From contig JAKUHH010000108.1 of the NCBI GenBank assembly GCA_022701365.1, positions 805,821 through 869,820 on the forward strand: a stretch of DNA of 64,000 nt. The letters run 5' to 3'. Origin of the DNA: Mycocentrospora acerina. Lineage: Eukaryota; Ascomycota; Dothideomycetes; Pleosporales. The notes under the pieces are model-generated. The model was not told where the DNA came from. It worked only from the letters and a program-made list of their open reading frames with translations, and searched no databases. Shown one piece after another: positions 63,281-64,000 of the stretch. Made by a program: the position numbers and the translations under genes. The first letter of the stretch is position 1. Each line of letters starts with the position of its first letter.

Positions 63281-64000
63281 ATGTCAAATAAAGTAGATAA
63301 AAACCAAGATTCGAAGATAGTCGTTCATTGGTATGTTTGCAAATATTGGGTGAACCTATAAGTTTGAGCTAATAGTAAAGGCTGGAAAAATCACGGGCGC
63401 AACGAATCCTGTGGCTCTTGGAAGAACTCAGCGTTGAGTATGAGGTTAAACACTATCCACGAATTGACGGGCACTTCGCACCGCAGGAGCTTAAAAAGAT
63501 ACATCCCCTCGGCAAATCTCCAATTATTACAATCCAAGTATCGGATGAGGCACCACTCCCTTTAGCTGAATCGGGTGCTATCGTTGAGTTTCTGCTCAAA
63601 CATTTTGGCCCAAATTTCATACCTCAGGAGTACGACTCTGGAAAAGATGGAATAATTGGATCAGAGACGGAGGAGTGGCTGCGATACCGACATTTCATGC
63701 ATTACTCAGAAGGCAGTTTGATGAGCTTACTTGTCATTGCGCTAGTTGCTGCTGGTAAGTTTCCGATTATGCATTGTTAATATAATTCCCTCATAACTTC
63801 GATCAGACATTCCAGATCCGAAGATCGTGGAAGGAATCACTACTACGCTCCTAGCTCCTAATTTCAAAACACATTTCAACTTTCTTGAAAACCAACTAGC
63901 TACATCTCCTGGCAAGGGTGAATTCTTGTGTGGCCGTAACATCACCGGCGCTGACATTCTCATGGAATATCCCTTGCTTGCCGCTAAAGAGAAGGGAATT
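63281..64000 (+). CDS. Glutathione S-transferase, Gtt1-like, cut by window end
   Basis: Exons 63281-63330, 63381-63754 and 63807 onward, with introns of 50 and 52 nt; the 3' end lies outside the window. The N-terminal thioredoxin-like domain reads HWLEKSRAQRILWLLEELSV (the residues that form the glutathione site start) and continues with HPLGKSPIITIQ (cis-Pro) and LAESGAIVEFLLKHFG (the ES pair that binds the gamma-glutamyl group). The helical domain begins in exon 2 (EEWLRYRHFMHYSEGSLM) and continues in exon 3 (FLENQLATSPGKGEFLCGRNITGADILM, containing the N-capping G-x-x-I-T-x-A-D motif). The arrangement is that of the fungal Gtt1 class, which conjugates or reduces electrophiles in the cytosol or at the ER. 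Near the epoxide hydrolase this suggests, but does not prove, a detoxification neighbourhood. Confidence 0.9.

Noticed and set aside
1..64000. CRISPR arrays, insertion sequences, operons, ribosome binding sites
   Set aside because: The window is eukaryotic; no direct-repeat/spacer arrays, transposase or reverse-transcriptase frames, or long terminal repeats were recognised.

Overview
The window is nuclear DNA of a filamentous ascomycete. The genes carry short introns (mostly 49-83 nt, GT..AG, with CTAAC/CTGAC-like branch sites), and the proteins include fungal Pex22, fungal-type PARP, Rse1, Sda1, a fungal MIF-like protein and GPI-anchored serine-rich proteins. Protein style and gene architecture fit Dothideomycetes, perhaps Pleosporales; that placement is inference, because no marker gene is present. 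There is no rRNA, confident tRNA, CRISPR array, intact transposon or origin. Two runs of N (12361-12544 and 44976-45127) are assembly gaps, each walled by the same homopolymer on both sides.

The first ~50 kb is dominated by conserved genes, often in divergent pairs: F-box/F-box (276-6094), histidine acid phosphatase/PPR protein (6806-11710), a bZIP factor with a long repeat-rich upstream region (15308-17153), a small secreted Asn-rich protein, a 67-residue membrane protein, rse1/sda1 (20834-27559), an orphan, a GPI-anchored blue-copper protein (30615-31582), the histone-fold protein MHF2/CENP-X (32775-33296), a MIF-like protein (35634-36772), pex22/eIF2B-gamma (39823-43588), and F-box/PARP (45771-49689).

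From about 49.7 kb to the end the DNA looks more AT-rich and gene-poor, with accessory genes: a cytochrome b561, a thioredoxin-fold protein without its CxxC, an epoxide hydrolase, a GPI-anchored protein, a Cys-rich orphan, a previously hidden three-exon orphan (62203-62697) and a 5'-complete glutathione transferase cut by the window end. Here I also see coding-like stretches interrupted by TGA/TAG codons that single C-to-T changes could have produced (50055-50946 minus; 54433-54726 plus), which suggests genes eroded by repeat-induced point mutation or drift.

No operon-like system is visible. The conserved genes are housekeeping (splicing, 60S biogenesis, translation initiation, peroxisome biogenesis, DNA repair). 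The right end looks like a detoxification and secreted-protein neighbourhood (epoxide hydrolase, GST, surface proteins), but a joint pathway is not shown by the sequence. Exon models were read by eye from splice signals, reading frame and family similarity; none has been tested against transcripts.
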